Of a stretch of 34,295 nucleotides of DNA, positions 1 through 9,609 are shown in pieces. Origin of the DNA: Bacillus pseudomycoides (GTDB taxonomy: Bacteria > Bacillota > Bacilli > Bacillales > Bacillaceae_G); contig NZ_NUQE01000019.1 in the NCBI RefSeq assembly GCF_002582035.1, forward strand, positions 1-34,295, read 5' to 3'. The first letter of the stretch is position 1. Each line of letters begins with the position of its first letter. Below the pieces are notes generated by a model. It was given only the letters and a program-made list of their open reading frames with translations, was not told the origin of the DNA and ran no database searches. The position numbers were made by a program, and so were the translations under genes.

Positions 1-23
1 AGCTGGACAATGCTTCTCTCAAT

Positions 24-73
24 CTTGAAGTGGGGGTCTTACTGCCCGCGAATAGCGGGATAAAATCAGACCC
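24..73 (+). repeat. Dispersed palindromic repeat, copy R1 (partial)
   Basis: This copy has nested stems: GGGTCT (34-39) pairs with AGACCC (68-73), and CCCGC (45-49) pairs with GCGGG (55-59). The part TACTGCCCG..CGGGATAAAAT is shared with copy R2 near 31.9 kb, and GGGTCTTACTGC is shared with R3 near 34.07 kb. Its left part, ATCTTGAAGTGGGGGT (22-37), is identical over 16 bases to the right-end hairpin of the tnpB element at 14411-14426. It lies just beyond the spoIID terminator, and the window edge may cut off more of it. Confidence 0.6.
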
Positions 74-78
74 ATATA

Positions 79-110
79 AAAAAGCATAGCGCCGCCACGC
101 TATGCTTTTA
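79..110 (-). terminator. spoIID terminator
   Basis: A perfect 12-bp stem (80-91 with 98-109) closes a 6-base loop and is followed on the minus strand by a T run. The spoIID stop codon (108-110) lies inside the upstream arm of the stem, so the last ribosome would sit on the hairpin. Confidence 0.9.
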
Positions 111-1130
111 CTGTTTCGCCGTCAATTTTCCCTCATACTGATTCAATGCTGAAATTTCCACACCTTTATAATAATGCGTAACAATATCTGTATACGCCTT
201 ACCTTCCTTCGCCATTCCATTGGCGCCGTATTGGCTCATCCCAACGCCGTGACCATAGCCTTTCGTTGTGACAACAACTTGATCGCCTTGCTGCTTCCAT
301 GTAAAGTCAGAGGAACGTAAACCTAACTTATCCCGTACATCTTTTCCCGTTAATGTTTTTCCTTGAAATTCAACTTCCTTCACACGCTTTCCTTCTGTTC
401 GTTCTTTAATGTTACCGACATTCCCGTTTGCTAATACTTTCACACCAAGACGCTTTTGAAAATCAGCAATAGTAAAGGTTTGTTCGCTTGTAAATTTCGG
501 TGATTGCTGATCCCACGGACTATTTACACTTTTTAAGTACGGATAGTCGCTGCCCCAATAATCTGCGGCATTTTCTGTATAACCATTACTTGTCGAGAAA
601 AATGATGCTGTAATTGGGCTTCCCTCGTATGTTAAAACTTGTCCGGCGGTTTTCGATACCGCTTCTTCAATACGCTTCATTCTGCCTTCATACTCTTTTC
701 CCCACTGTTCTTTTAGCTCTTCTTTACTTTTGTACACTTGATTGTCCACCGTATCTGTTACGTCTGCTTTATTTTGAAGCTTTTGCCCGCTTAACATGCG
801 CTTCACAACGAATGTACGCGCTGTTAATGCCTGTGCTTTTAATGCTTCCATTTCAAAGTTTGCTGGCATTTCTGCAGCGACAACCCCAGCAACATAGTCT
901 TCAATTGGAACCGTGTCGATCTTCTTTTGTCCGCTGCGATACACAGATACTTGTACGTTGGTCTTTGTAGGAGAAGGAGCTGGCGCACTTTGCGCTGCTG
1001 GAGGAGCAGAAGGCATAGAATGCTTTTCCTCTTTCGCTTTTGCAAACGGAAAAACAAGCATACTTGGTACGATAATCACTAACGCTACTAACAGCGTTAC
1101 GATGACTATAATTGGCTTCGTAGTTTTCAT
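108..1130 (-). CDS. spoIID: Stage II sporulation protein D
   Basis: This is the peptidoglycan lytic transglycosylase of the SpoIID-SpoIIM-SpoIIP engulfment machine, anchored in the mother-cell membrane. It has 340 residues, close to the family length. An N-terminal membrane anchor spans about residues 5-30, and a Pro/Ala-rich linker runs to about 57. The SpoIID/LytB domain starts at [16 protein letters not shown]; Glu87 in that motif matches the catalytic Glu88 of the B. subtilis enzyme. [18 protein letters not shown] motif sits near the C terminus. The ATG is preceded by GGAGGAAAGCA. murA is upstream behind its own terminator, so spoIID probably has its own mother-cell (sigma-E) promoter in 1131-1298, as in B. 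subtilis; I could not place it with confidence. Confidence 0.96.
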   Translation of the reverse strand: MKTTKPIIVIVTLLVALVIIVPSMLVFPFAKAKEEKHSMPSAPPAAQSAPAPSPTKTNVQVSVYRSGQKKIDTVPIEDYVAGVVAAEMPANFEMEALKAQALTARTFVVKRMLSGQKLQNKADVTDTVDNQVYKSKEELKEQWGKEYEGRMKRIEEAVSKTAGQVLTYEGSPITASFFSTSNGYTENAADYWGSDYPYLKSVNSPWDQQSPKFTSEQTFTIADFQKRLGVKVLANGNVGNIKERTEGKRVKEVEFQGKTLTGKDVRDKLGLRSSDFTWKQQGDQVVVTTKGYGHGVGMSQYGANGMAKEGKAYTDIVTHYYKGVEISALNQYEGKLTAKQ

Positions 1131-1298
1131 TGCTTTCCTCCACTATGAAATTAGACTCATTTCATTCTTATGGAGTAAGACAAGCATTTAGAACAAGTTC
1201 TTTTCTTCTTTCTAACATGACACAAAAACAAATTTTTGGAATATTTGTAATGAAACAGGCATAAACATTACGTTTCCTGACTATAACAATAAGAGTAC

Positions 1299-1336
1299 AT
1301 AAAAAAATAGCTTCCATGCCAAAACATAGAAGCTAT
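1299..1336 (-). terminator. murA terminator
   Basis: The arms ATAGCTTCCATG (1307-1318) and CATAGAAGCTAT (1325-1336) pair with one mismatch, which becomes G-U in the minus-strand RNA. A run of seven T follows on the minus strand. It sits just after the murA stop. Confidence 0.85.
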
Positions 1337-1341
1337 CCCTA

Positions 1342-2646
1342 TTAAGCGTGAAGATCAGATACTTGTTGTTCTACTACTTCTGCCGCTCTTTCAGTTATAC
1401 GTTCAATATCTGCACCTAATGCAGCTAACTTGCCATGGAAGTTTACATATCCGCGGTCAAGGTGTTTTAATTCTGTTACGCGCGTATGACCTTCAGATAC
1501 TAAACCAGCTAAGATTAATGCCGCTGCAGCACGTAAATCTGTTGCTGCTACTTCAGCACCTTGCAGGTTACCTGGTCCGTTCATAATTACAGAACGACCT
1601 TCAATTTTAATATCTGCATTCATACGACGGAACTCTTCCACATGCATGAAACGGTTTTCGAATACTGTTTCTGTAATCATGCTTGTGCCGTTTGCTTTCA
1701 ATAATAATGCCATCATTTGTGATTGCATATCTGTTGGGAATCCTGGGTGTGGCATCGTTTTAATATCAGCCGCTTTTAACTTTTCTGGGCCGATAACGCG
1801 TACGCCTTCGTTTTCCTCAATAATTGTAACGCCCATTTCTTCCATTTTCGCTGTAATGGAGCGTAAATGTTCTGGTACAGCATTTTCAATTAATACGTTT
1901 CCGCCTGTAATTGCTGCTGCAACCATAAATGTCCCTGCTTCAACACGATCAGGAATAATTGAATGGTTTGCACCATATAATTTATCGACACCTTCAATAC
2001 GAATTGTGCCAGTTCCAGCACCGCGTACTTTTGCGCCCATTGCGTTTAAGAAGTTCGCTAAGTCTACGATTTCTGGTTCTTTTGCTACGTTTTCAATTAC
2101 TGTTGTACCCTCTGCTAATACAGCAGCAGACATAATGTTTTCTGTTGCCCCTACGCTCGGGAAATCTAAGTAAATTTTTGCACCTGTTAGTCTACCGTCT
2201 ACATACGCTTCAACAAATCCGTTACCAACTTTTACTTTTGCTCCCATTGCTTCAAAGCCTTTTAAATGTTGGTCAATTGGACGTGAGCCGATTGCACAAC
2301 CACCAGGAAGCGCAATGCGTGCACGACCATTGCGTGCTAAAAGCGGTCCCATTACAAGAACGGACGCGCGCATTTTACGTACATATTCAAATGGTGCCTC
2401 GATGTTTAGTTCTTTGGATGCGTCAATTGTTACCTCATTGTTTGCAAAGGATACCTCTGCATTCAAATGACGTAATACTTCATTAATTGTGTATACATCT
2501 GAAAGTTCTGGTACTTCAGATAGTACGTTCTTTCCATCACTCGCTAATAGGGCTGCAGCGATTATAGGTAATACAGCGTTTTTTGCGCCCTCTACGCGCA
2601 CTGTGCCGTTCAACCGCTTTCCGCCACGGACGATGATCTTTTCCAA
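1342..2646 (-). CDS. murA: UDP-N-acetylglucosamine 1-carboxyvinyltransferase
   Basis: This cytoplasmic enzyme catalyses the first committed step of peptidoglycan synthesis, transferring enolpyruvate from PEP to UDP-GlcNAc. It is the target of fosfomycin. The 434-residue protein shows Lys22 in the AKNA motif, the MRAS segment at 92-95, and the active-site loop GGCAIGSRP with Cys117, the fosfomycin-sensitive form. The start is TTG, preceded by GGAGGGGAATAAC; no better ATG lies nearby. It follows ywmB by 34 bases and probably shares the ywzB-ywmB transcript. B. cereus-group bacteria carry two murA paralogues; the ywmB/spoIID neighbourhood identifies this as the murAA-type copy. Confidence 0.97.
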   Translation of the reverse strand: MEKIIVRGGKRLNGTVRVEGAKNAVLPIIAAALLASDGKNVLSEVPELSDVYTINEVLRHLNAEVSFANNEVTIDASKELNIEAPFEYVRKMRASVLVMGPLLARNGRARIALPGGCAIGSRPIDQHLKGFEAMGAKVKVGNGFVEAYVDGRLTGAKIYLDFPSVGATENIMSAAVLAEGTTVIENVAKEPEIVDLANFLNAMGAKVRGAGTGTIRIEGVDKLYGANHSIIPDRVEAGTFMVAAAITGGNVLIENAVPEHLRSITAKMEEMGVTIIEENEGVRVIGPEKLKAADIKTMPHPGFPTDMQSQMMALLLKANGTSMITETVFENRFMHVEEFRRMNADIKIEGRSVIMNGPGNLQGAEVAATDLRAAAALILAGLVSEGHTRVTELKHLDRGYVNFHGKLAALGADIERITERAAEVVEQQVSDLHA

Positions 2647-2680
2647 GTTATTCCCCTCCGTGTCCTTTTTTCACATCTAT

Positions 2681-3388
2681 TCAATACTCAGAAGTTATGA
2701 TCGGTGTGCCAACCACAATTGTATTCTTGTTGTTTGTAGAACGTATTGCTATTTGCACATTGATTTTCTCTTTATTTGTTGAAAGAGCGTCATTCCATTT
2801 TTTATTATATGCGGAGACTGACACAAATGCTCTTTCTTCTACCTTTTCAATCGTTCTTGCTGAAAGATCTTTCAAAACTTCATTGGCTTTATCTTGCAAA
2901 ACACCTTCAATCTTATCACTGAGCGCACCTTGAATACAAGTATAAATTTTAGGTTTTGTACTAAAAATTTTATTCGTTTTATTCGTATATTTAGGATCCC
3001 ATTTTTCTCCGCTCACTTCATATATAATGAAAGTGTTTTCTTTAGTATTTTCCATTGTCCATGTAACTACTAGCCTTTCTTCATAAGAAGAAAAACTTTT
3101 TTGTGCTGTCGCTTTATAACCTTCGCTAGACTGTTCAATTTCCCATTCTTCTACATTTGCACGTTGCTTAATCTGACTAAGTAACTTTTCAAACATATGT
3201 ATATTTGAAATTGTCTTTGTTTCTCGCGCTAACCAAGACCAATGCTGAACATCGGCACCATGTTTCTCTAAAACAGCAATCATACTTTCCACTTTTTCTT
3301 GATCGCTCACAGGTTTCATTTCTCTATATCCGGCTAAAAATATAACAGCACTGATAACAATCAACAACACGGCTTGCATCTTTTTCAC
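2681..3388 (-). CDS. ywmB: YwmB family protein
   Basis: This is a conserved Bacillus protein of unknown function, annotated in databases as a YwmB/TATA-box-binding-like fold. It is found next to murAA and spoIID in B. subtilis as well. A short N-terminal hydrophobic segment (AVLLIVISAVIFLAG) acts as a signal or anchor, and the rest is a soluble domain of about 210 residues, presumably outside the membrane. An ATG at 3394 opens the longest frame, but the G run of the ribosome site touches it directly. The GTG at 3388 lies six bases after AGGGGGG and is the better start (235 residues). I infer a role near the cell wall from location only. Confidence 0.85.
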   Translation of the reverse strand: MKKMQAVLLIVISAVIFLAGYREMKPVSDQEKVESMIAVLEKHGADVQHWSWLARETKTISNIHMFEKLLSQIKQRANVEEWEIEQSSEGYKATAQKSFSSYEERLVVTWTMENTKENTFIIYEVSGEKWDPKYTNKTNKIFSTKPKIYTCIQGALSDKIEGVLQDKANEVLKDLSARTIEKVEERAFVSVSAYNKKWNDALSTNKEKINVQIAIRSTNNKNTIVVGTPIITSEY

Positions 3389-3448
3389 GTTCATCCCCCC
3401 TAGTCCCCATTGTTGACGGAGGAGGATGGTTCTATACGTTGTACTTTT

Positions 3449-3685
3449 TTACTTTATAAGGTATGTTAAGCTCTTTGAATACCCTAAATAATCAAGAAAA
3501 AAGTTACTTACAGATGCACCAATAGCAATCGTTACAAGAATCATAAACACTCTCGTTTGCAATACTTTTCCTGATTTCATCAGGCGTTCTACATGAAGGC
3601 CCTGCAGCGCCCACCACGTAATGGTAATAAACAGTAAATGCGACACAATCGCAATGAGTGCTTGTTGCCCTAAAACTTGCGACAT
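3449..3685 (-). CDS. ywzB: DUF1146 family small membrane protein YwzB
   Basis: This 78-residue protein has two hydrophobic segments (about residues 8-28 and 45-65) joined by a short basic loop around HVERLMKSGKVLQTR. It belongs to the DUF1146/YwzB family, which sits upstream of ywmB-murA in Bacilli. No function is established. The ATG is preceded by AAAGGGG at a spacing of about 10. It is the first gene of a probable ywzB-ywmB-murA unit, and its upstream region also holds the nuo terminator. Confidence 0.85.
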   Translation of the reverse strand: MSQVLGQQALIAIVSHLLFITITWWALQGLHVERLMKSGKVLQTRVFMILVTIAIGASVSNFFLDYLGYSKSLTYLIK

Positions 3686-3780
3686 AAAAAATCGACCCCT
3701 TTAATCTGCTCATACAGGCATTAACTTTCGTATACCTTGATGCATAACTTCCCGTATGAACCCGATTGGTTCAACTCACT

Positions 3781-3796
3781 TACTACTTATGTAGTA
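3781..3796. repeat. Perfect dyad TACTAC-TTAT-GTAGTA
   Basis: A 6-bp perfect inverted repeat with a 4-base spacer lies about 95 bases upstream of ywzB and just outside the nuo terminator. It could be an operator or a weak hairpin; nothing else supports either reading. Confidence 0.4.
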
Positions 3797-3811
3797 AACA
3801 AAAATAACCAA

Positions 3812-3844
3812 AACAAAAAGTGTAGAGTACATGCTCTACACTTT
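3812..3844 (-). terminator. nuo operon terminator
   Basis: The stem AAAGTGTAGAG (3817-3827) pairs with CTCTACACTTT (3834-3844) around a 6-base loop. On the minus strand it is followed by a T-rich tract. It lies just after the nuoN stop and marks the end of the nuo transcript. Confidence 0.85.
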
Positions 3845-3853
3845 CAGTTTGTA

Positions 3854-5380
3854 CTATTGTACCACGTTCCCGACAAAGAAGAAATCTTTCATAAGTGGAA
3901 AATATTCATAAAAGAAATGGTAACCGATTGCTGGTAATACTCCGAGCACAACCGTTGCAATCGCGCAAAGGCTCACAACTATTTTCAAGTTAACCGGAAG
4001 AACGATACGCTCTTCACTTTCTGCACGGCGGAAAAATATTTGCTGCAAAATGCGGAAATAATAGACGAACGAGATTACCGTTGTCCCCATCATAACTGAT
4101 GCTAGCACATAATGAGCCGGCTGGACGATGAAGGCTCCTAAAAAGATATTAATCTTTCCGATAAATCCCGCTGTCCCCGGAATACCAGCAAGTGACAACA
4201 TAAAAATTGTCATCATGACCGCTGCAAATGGTGATCGTTTATACAAACCTGCAAAGGCAGATACATTTTCTTGTCCCGTTTGTAAGATTATGCCGTGGAT
4301 AATCGCAAATGCTCCGATATTCATCAGTACATAAGCAAGCATGTAAAACCACATGCTATCCATCAGAAATGGTGACAACGCTACGAACGGTACAAGTAAA
4401 TAACCAGCATGCGCCACCCCTGAGTACGCAAGCATTCGTTTTATGTTGTATTGCTTTAAGGCGACGCTATTTCCAACAATCATTGTTATACCAGCAAGAA
4501 CTGCAATATAGATGCTCATATTACTTAATAATGATGTTGTTCCATTTTGGATAGGAACTGCTGCGAAAATAACTAAGAAAATGCGGATAATCATCACAAA
4601 TCCTGCAATTTTCGATACCGTTCCTAACAGCGCTGTAACAGGCGTTGCTGCTCCTTCATACACGTCAGGTGCCCACATATGAAATGGGACAGTCGCAATT
4701 TTAAAAGACAAACCGACAAAGAGCAGGATAAACGCAAGTGCCAACAAAAGTTGTACATCACCGCTGACCCCTTGCACGAATAAACGCTGCATATCTAAAA
4801 TATTCGTTGAACCCGTCAGTCCATACAAATAACTCATTCCAAACAGTGTAATTGCTGTGGAAATACCACCGTTAATTACGTACTTCATTGCCGCCTCATT
4901 CGAAGCTTTATTGTTCTTACGAATGCCGACTAAAATGTACGAGGACAACGATAATAATTCAAGTCCGATGAACAGCGTAATAAGATCATTACTAGACGCC
5001 ATAACCATCGCACCAAGAAGCGCCGTTAAAAATAAGTAATAATATTCTCCCAGGTCTTCAATCGGTTGCTTGGCATCATCGCTCATCGCAATGAGTAATA
5101 CAAGAATACCACCAAGCAATAAAAGCGTTTTAAATGCTTTTGAAAATCCGTCTAATATAAATGACCCATCTAAAATCTCTCCAGCTGGTGCGCCGTACAA
5201 TGAAACGAGCGCAACAAGTGCAAGTATGACCGTTCCAATTGCCCCATATGCTAAATTCCGGCGATGAAATGTTTGTTTCGCGAACAGATCAAAAAGTGAT
5301 AGGAGAATAGCTCCGCCAAGAAGAATGAACTCCGGCGTCATGAGATGCCATGATAAACCTAGTAATGTTTTCATATCCAT
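3854..5380 (-). CDS. nuoN: NADH-quinone oxidoreductase subunit N
   Basis: This is one of three antiporter-like, proton-translocating membrane subunits of complex I. It has 508 residues and many membrane segments. The conserved buried glutamate is Glu141 in LFIGLELLSLSSY, matching Glu133 of E. coli NuoN. The segment KIATVPFHMWAPDVYEGAATPVT is split by a lysine-bearing helix typical of the family (quoted only in part by motif: PFHMWAPDVYEGAATPV). The start ATG is preceded by AGGAGG at a spacing of 10. nuoM ends three bases upstream. It is the last gene of the operon. Confidence 0.96.
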   Translation of the reverse strand: MDMKTLLGLSWHLMTPEFILLGGAILLSLFDLFAKQTFHRRNLAYGAIGTVILALVALVSLYGAPAGEILDGSFILDGFSKAFKTLLLLGGILVLLIAMSDDAKQPIEDLGEYYYLFLTALLGAMVMASSNDLITLFIGLELLSLSSYILVGIRKNNKASNEAAMKYVINGGISTAITLFGMSYLYGLTGSTNILDMQRLFVQGVSGDVQLLLALAFILLFVGLSFKIATVPFHMWAPDVYEGAATPVTALLGTVSKIAGFVMIIRIFLVIFAAVPIQNGTTSLLSNMSIYIAVLAGITMIVGNSVALKQYNIKRMLAYSGVAHAGYLLVPFVALSPFLMDSMWFYMLAYVLMNIGAFAIIHGIILQTGQENVSAFAGLYKRSPFAAVMMTIFMLSLAGIPGTAGFIGKINIFLGAFIVQPAHYVLASVMMGTTVISFVYYFRILQQIFFRRAESEERIVLPVNLKIVVSLCAIATVVLGVLPAIGYHFFYEYFPLMKDFFFVGNVVQ

Positions 5381-5383
5381 CTT

Positions 5384-6886
5384 CTATCTACCTCCTAACG
5401 ATTGTAATGTGTCACGAAGCGGTTCACCAAGTACATCTGGCAGGATACCGATGATTAGAATACACACCAGCAAGATCACAGCGGGAATATACTCCCATCC
5501 GCGCATATCGCTTTTCGCTTCGCATTTTCTTTGCCCGAATGTAACTTGCATAACTGCCCGGAGTACATACACCGCTGTTAAAATAATACCGATTGCTCCA
5601 ACGGCCGCTAAGATGGGGTGCGCTTGAAACAAGCCAAGAAACGCTAGAAATTCACTCACAAAGCCAGACATTCCAGGAAGTCCGAGCGAAGCCATACTTC
5701 CTGCTAATAAGAAACCGCTAAGGATTGGTACTTGCTTCGCTAAGCCGCCAAGCTTTGTAATGTCAGAAGTGCCAAAGCGCTGCTCGATGATGCCAAGAAG
5801 GAAGAATAACAACGCAGCGATTAAACCGTGGGAAACAACTTGGAACAATGCACCTTTCATCCCCGCCGCGTTCAGCGCAGCTAAACCGATCAGCACAATT
5901 CCCATATGCGAAATACTTGAATATGCGAGCACTTTTCGGAAGTCTGTTTGAACAAGTGCCAGCAATGCACCGTACAGTAAGTTGATAACCCCTAAAACCC
6001 CTAAGACAACCGCAAATTTTTCAAATTGTGATGGAAAGAGTCCTATTCCAAATCGGACAATCCCGTATGCCCCAATCTTTAAGAGAACACCCGCATGCAG
6101 CATAACTACCGCCGGGTGCGCTTGTCCGTGAACGTTTACCATCCAGCGGTGAAGCGGAAAGACCGGGAGCTTAATCATAAACGCAACCATAATCGCTAGG
6201 AATAAACCAAGCTGCAACGAATCAGACAGTTCACCAACTGTTGTCATCTCTCTTCCTGCTAAAATTGCTTGCAGCTCTGCTATATTCGTTGTACCTGCTC
6301 TCGCAAATAAAATCGAAAAAGCAATGAGTAAAATTGCGGAACCAATGCCGTTATAAATTAAGTAGCTGTATGCCGCCTTTTCACTGCTAAATTTCCCCCA
6401 TTTGCCAACGAGTAAAAACATAGCTGGCAGTGTGATTTCAAAGAAAACGAAGAACAGCAGTAAGTTTTCAGCAGCGAAGACACCAAGCATTCCGATTTCA
6501 AGCATAAGCAGCAACATATAGAAACCTTTTACATTCTTTGTAATAGAAAACGCCGTAATTGCCGCTAGTGTCGCTAACAATGCTGTCAGAAGCATCATAA
6601 CGAGCGAGAAGCCATCAATGCCAAGCTCATAATAAATTGTAAACACTTCTTTCTCTATACCTTGAAAGTTTCCAAATTGAATCCACTTTACCTTTTCTGC
6701 AAACATCGTTAAACTTTTTCCCGATGCATATGTACTCGCGATAAAGAGCGCGGACCCAAGCGGAAGTAATGTACCAAGAAGACCGACAACCCTCGCCGCT
6801 TTCTCCTTTGTCTTCGGTACAAATGCCAACAGTACTATACCTAACAGCGGGGAGAAAATGAAGAAAGATAGTAGAAAGGAACTCAT
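5384..6886 (-). CDS. nuoM: NADH-quinone oxidoreductase subunit M
   Basis: This antiporter-like membrane subunit of complex I has 500 residues from the chosen ATG. The frame is open 17 codons further upstream, but ATG 6886 overlaps the nuoL stop as ATGA and has a G-run ribosome site eight bases away. Glu150 in LLLFFVFFEITLPAMF matches the essential Glu144 of E. coli NuoM. The usual H-x-WLPDAH-x-EAPT stretch reads HRWMVNVHGQAHPAVVM here, a divergent form. Overlap with nuoL suggests translational coupling. Confidence 0.95.
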   Translation of the reverse strand: MSSFLLSFFIFSPLLGIVLLAFVPKTKEKAARVVGLLGTLLPLGSALFIASTYASGKSLTMFAEKVKWIQFGNFQGIEKEVFTIYYELGIDGFSLVMMLLTALLATLAAITAFSITKNVKGFYMLLLMLEIGMLGVFAAENLLLFFVFFEITLPAMFLLVGKWGKFSSEKAAYSYLIYNGIGSAILLIAFSILFARAGTTNIAELQAILAGREMTTVGELSDSLQLGLFLAIMVAFMIKLPVFPLHRWMVNVHGQAHPAVVMLHAGVLLKIGAYGIVRFGIGLFPSQFEKFAVVLGVLGVINLLYGALLALVQTDFRKVLAYSSISHMGIVLIGLAALNAAGMKGALFQVVSHGLIAALLFFLLGIIEQRFGTSDITKLGGLAKQVPILSGFLLAGSMASLGLPGMSGFVSEFLAFLGLFQAHPILAAVGAIGIILTAVYVLRAVMQVTFGQRKCEAKSDMRGWEYIPAVILLVCILIIGILPDVLGEPLRDTLQSLGGR

Positions 6887-8748
6887 TGTCCATGCCCCCC
6901 TGTCAATAACAGAATCATTACTAATGCAGCTAAACAAATCGCTGTAACTGTGCCATACATTTGCACTTGCCCGTTTTGCAATTTCGAGAAGGCCGCGCCC
7001 ACACCTCTTACAATGTTAGCGATGAGCTTCGCAATTCCTTCGACAATATACGTTTCAAAGAAGTGCAACACATATGCAATTCCTTTCACGAGCGGAAGCA
7101 CTGTTACGCTATACAATTCATCAATATAATATTTCTCCTTCAGTAAGCTGTACATTGCAGTCTTCTCGCCGCCAATCCAATCACGAGAAATTGTGCGTTT
7201 TCCATATATCAAATACGCTAAGAAAATCCCTGCTAATGAAACGAGCGTTGCCACAATCATGATCCAGGCCGGGCCATGAACTTCCCTCACCTGAAACGCT
7301 ACATCTTTTGTAAGCCAATCCCCAAGAAATGTTCCGAACCAAGGTGTATTCACATAACCTGCCACAACCGCCAAGACGCCAAGAACCATCATCGGCACTG
7401 TCATCACGCCCGGAGATTCATGCACATTCTTCTGCTCCCCGCGCGCTTCTCCCGTAAAGACAAGGAAGTAAAGACGGAACATATAGAAGGCAGTGAAGAA
7501 AGCTGCGATCACCGCAAGGACGAATAAAACGTAATTGCCGCGTTCCCACGTCGCCGCTAAAATTTCATCCTTACTAAAGAATCCAGAAAATAGCGGAACA
7601 CCGCTAATCGCAAGCGTACCAATTAAAAACAACGAGCCGGTTATTTTCATCTTCTTAAACAAGCCGCCCATTTCTTCGATATTTTGCGTATGTACGGCAT
7701 GAATGACGCTTCCGGCTGCTAAGAATAACAATGCCTTAAAGAACGCGTGCGTCGTTAAATGAAAAACACCAGCCACATATCCTGCCGAACCAAGTGCAAG
7801 CATCATATAGCCAAGTTGACTTACTGTAGAGTACGCTAACACACGCTTAATGTCTGTTTGCACTAAACCAATGGACGCTGCAAAGATTGCCGTAACGCCG
7901 CCAACGATGGCAACAGTTTGCATTGCTGCTTCGCTCGCTGAGAAAAGCGGGAACATGGTAGCAACTAAATATACCCCAGCTGCAACCATCGTTGCTGCGT
8001 GGATAAGCGCTGATACTGGCGTTGGGCCTTCCATCGCATCTGGAAGCCATGTATGCAGCGGAAACTGACCGGACTTCCCCATTGCGCCGACAAAGATTAA
8101 AATCGCCGTTAGTGTAATCATCGTTCCTGAAATCTCTCCAGCTTGTACGGCCTGGAAGATTGCATCGTAGTCAAAACTGCCAACTTGCCAGAATAATAGA
8201 ATCATCCCGATAAACAAGCCGACATCCCCAATACGCGTCATAATAAACGCCTTTTTTGCAGCTGCCTTTGCTTCTTCCTTAAAGAAATAGAATCCAATTA
8301 GCAAGAAGGAGCCAAGTCCTACTAACTCCCAGAATATATAAAGCTGCAATAAGTTAGTCGAGATCACAAGCCCAAGCATCGCAAACGTAAATAAGCCTAA
8401 GTATGCATAAAAAGTATGGAACCTTTCATCGCCGTGCATATACCCTTTCGAATACACATGAACGAGCAAGCTCACAAGTGTGACAATAAAAAGCATCAAT
8501 GCGTTTAATGCATTTACTTCAAAGCCGAAGGATATGTTCACATCTCCGATTTGCAGCCACGTCCATTGCTGTTTTACCGTTTCTGCTGATAGCCGTTCTA
8601 TTAATACAAGTACCGCGCCCGCAAATGAAAGAAAAACGAGAAAGGTGCCAAGTAAGCTGCTTCCTTCTTTCAACTTCTTGCCAAACATCAAGAGTAAAAC
8701 GAAAGATACAAGCGGGAAAAGCGGTATTAGCCATGCATAGTCCATCAT
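6883..8748 (-). CDS. nuoL: NADH-quinone oxidoreductase subunit L
   Basis: This is the largest antiporter-like subunit of the complex I membrane arm, at 621 residues. Glu141 in LYIFWELVGLGSF corresponds to Glu144 of E. coli NuoL. The motif FPLHTWLPDAMEGPTPVSAL is present, and the C-terminal part carries the extra helices that in known structures form the lateral arm. Two ATG codons are adjacent (8748 and 8745), downstream of AGGGGGGAG. Its stop overlaps the nuoM start as ATGA. Confidence 0.97.
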   Translation of the reverse strand: MMDYAWLIPLFPLVSFVLLLMFGKKLKEGSSLLGTFLVFLSFAGAVLVLIERLSAETVKQQWTWLQIGDVNISFGFEVNALNALMLFIVTLVSLLVHVYSKGYMHGDERFHTFYAYLGLFTFAMLGLVISTNLLQLYIFWELVGLGSFLLIGFYFFKEEAKAAAKKAFIMTRIGDVGLFIGMILLFWQVGSFDYDAIFQAVQAGEISGTMITLTAILIFVGAMGKSGQFPLHTWLPDAMEGPTPVSALIHAATMVAAGVYLVATMFPLFSASEAAMQTVAIVGGVTAIFAASIGLVQTDIKRVLAYSTVSQLGYMMLALGSAGYVAGVFHLTTHAFFKALLFLAAGSVIHAVHTQNIEEMGGLFKKMKITGSLFLIGTLAISGVPLFSGFFSKDEILAATWERGNYVLFVLAVIAAFFTAFYMFRLYFLVFTGEARGEQKNVHESPGVMTVPMMVLGVLAVVAGYVNTPWFGTFLGDWLTKDVAFQVREVHGPAWIMIVATLVSLAGIFLAYLIYGKRTISRDWIGGEKTAMYSLLKEKYYIDELYSVTVLPLVKGIAYVLHFFETYIVEGIAKLIANIVRGVGAAFSKLQNGQVQMYGTVTAICLAALVMILLLTGGHGQ

Positions 8749-8777
8749 TAGTTTCTCCCCCCTCTTCGGTCACAACA

Positions 8778-9092
8778 TTAATGCTTTAATGAATCCATTT
8801 CGTCTGTATTCACCGTTGCGCGATTTCTGTATAAAGCGATTAAAATTGCCAAGCCAACCGCAGCTTCTGCTGCAGCGACGGACATTGTAAACAGTGCAAA
8901 GATTTGTCCCTTTAAATTTGGAAACATCCCTAATTTACTAAAGGCAACTAAATTTAAATTCGCCGCGTTCAACATCAGTTCAATACAAACCAATACAATC
9001 ACTGTATTACGCTTCGTTAATGCCCCAAACAAACCGATGCAAAACAGTATAATCGCAAGCGTCAGGTACGCAGAAGCTGGAATGCTACTCAT
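8778..9092 (-). CDS. nuoK: NADH-quinone oxidoreductase subunit K
   Basis: This 104-residue membrane subunit of complex I has three hydrophobic helices. Glu38 (VCIELML) and Glu76 (AAAEAAVG) match the two conserved buried glutamates Glu36 and Glu72 of E. coli NuoK, which belong to the proton path. The frame stays open 20 codons upstream, but the ATG at 9092 has GAGGGGG at good spacing and gives the family length. It overlaps the end of nuoJ by eight bases. Confidence 0.96.
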   Translation of the reverse strand: MSSIPASAYLTLAIILFCIGLFGALTKRNTVIVLVCIELMLNAANLNLVAFSKLGMFPNLKGQIFALFTMSVAAAEAAVGLAILIALYRNRATVNTDEMDSLKH

Positions 9093-9609
9093 GCGAATCC
9101 CCCTCTTTCTCATCCTTCTTCGCAAGTACAATTGCGCCAACAAGAGCAACAAGTAACAAAATAGACATTAGCTCGAACGGTATTATATATTTCGAATACA
9201 GCAATTCCCCAATCTGAAGTGTATTTTGCTCATGAAGCAGTACCCCATCTTGAACGCTTCGATTCTCAAAACCTACGTTATTGACTGCAAAATACATCAC
9301 GGCACCAAATACTACAACTGCAAGAAAGACAAGCAATTTCCGCCAACCAAAACGCGTTTCTTCCTCATCATTATGCTTCGTTAACATAATGCCAAAAATC
9401 ATGATGATCGTAATCGCACCGGAGTAGATCAAAATTTGGACAACCCCGACAAATTCTGCCGATAACATAAAATAAAGCCCAGCAATACTAAGGAACGTAA
9501 ACACTAGAGCGAGCATCATATGCATCACTTTCGTTAAGTTCAGCATAAGTACACCGCCCAGCATCGCAAGCAGGGCTAATGCTAAAAATGCTACTAACTC
9601 GCCATTCAT
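9085..9609 (-). CDS. nuoJ: NADH-quinone oxidoreductase subunit J
   Basis: This 174-residue membrane subunit of complex I has about five helices. The third helix region ([19 protein letters not shown]) is the conserved pi-bulge helix linked to quinone and proton coupling in solved structures. The ATG is preceded by GGGAG and overlaps the nuoI stop as ATGA. A short acidic, charged tail ([11 protein letters not shown]) ends the protein. Confidence 0.95.
   Translation of the reverse strand: MNGELVAFLALALLAMLGGVLMLNLTKVMHMMLALVFTFLSIAGLYFMLSAEFVGVVQILIYSGAITIIMIFGIMLTKHNDEEETRFGWRKLLVFLAVVVFGAVMYFAVNNVGFENRSVQDGVLLHEQNTLQIGELLYSKYIIPFELMSILLLVALVGAIVLAKKDEKEGDSHE

Noticed and set aside
1646-2173. 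175-codon plus-strand frame over murA
   Set aside because: It is the antisense of a conserved gene, with no ribosome site and no recognisable domain.
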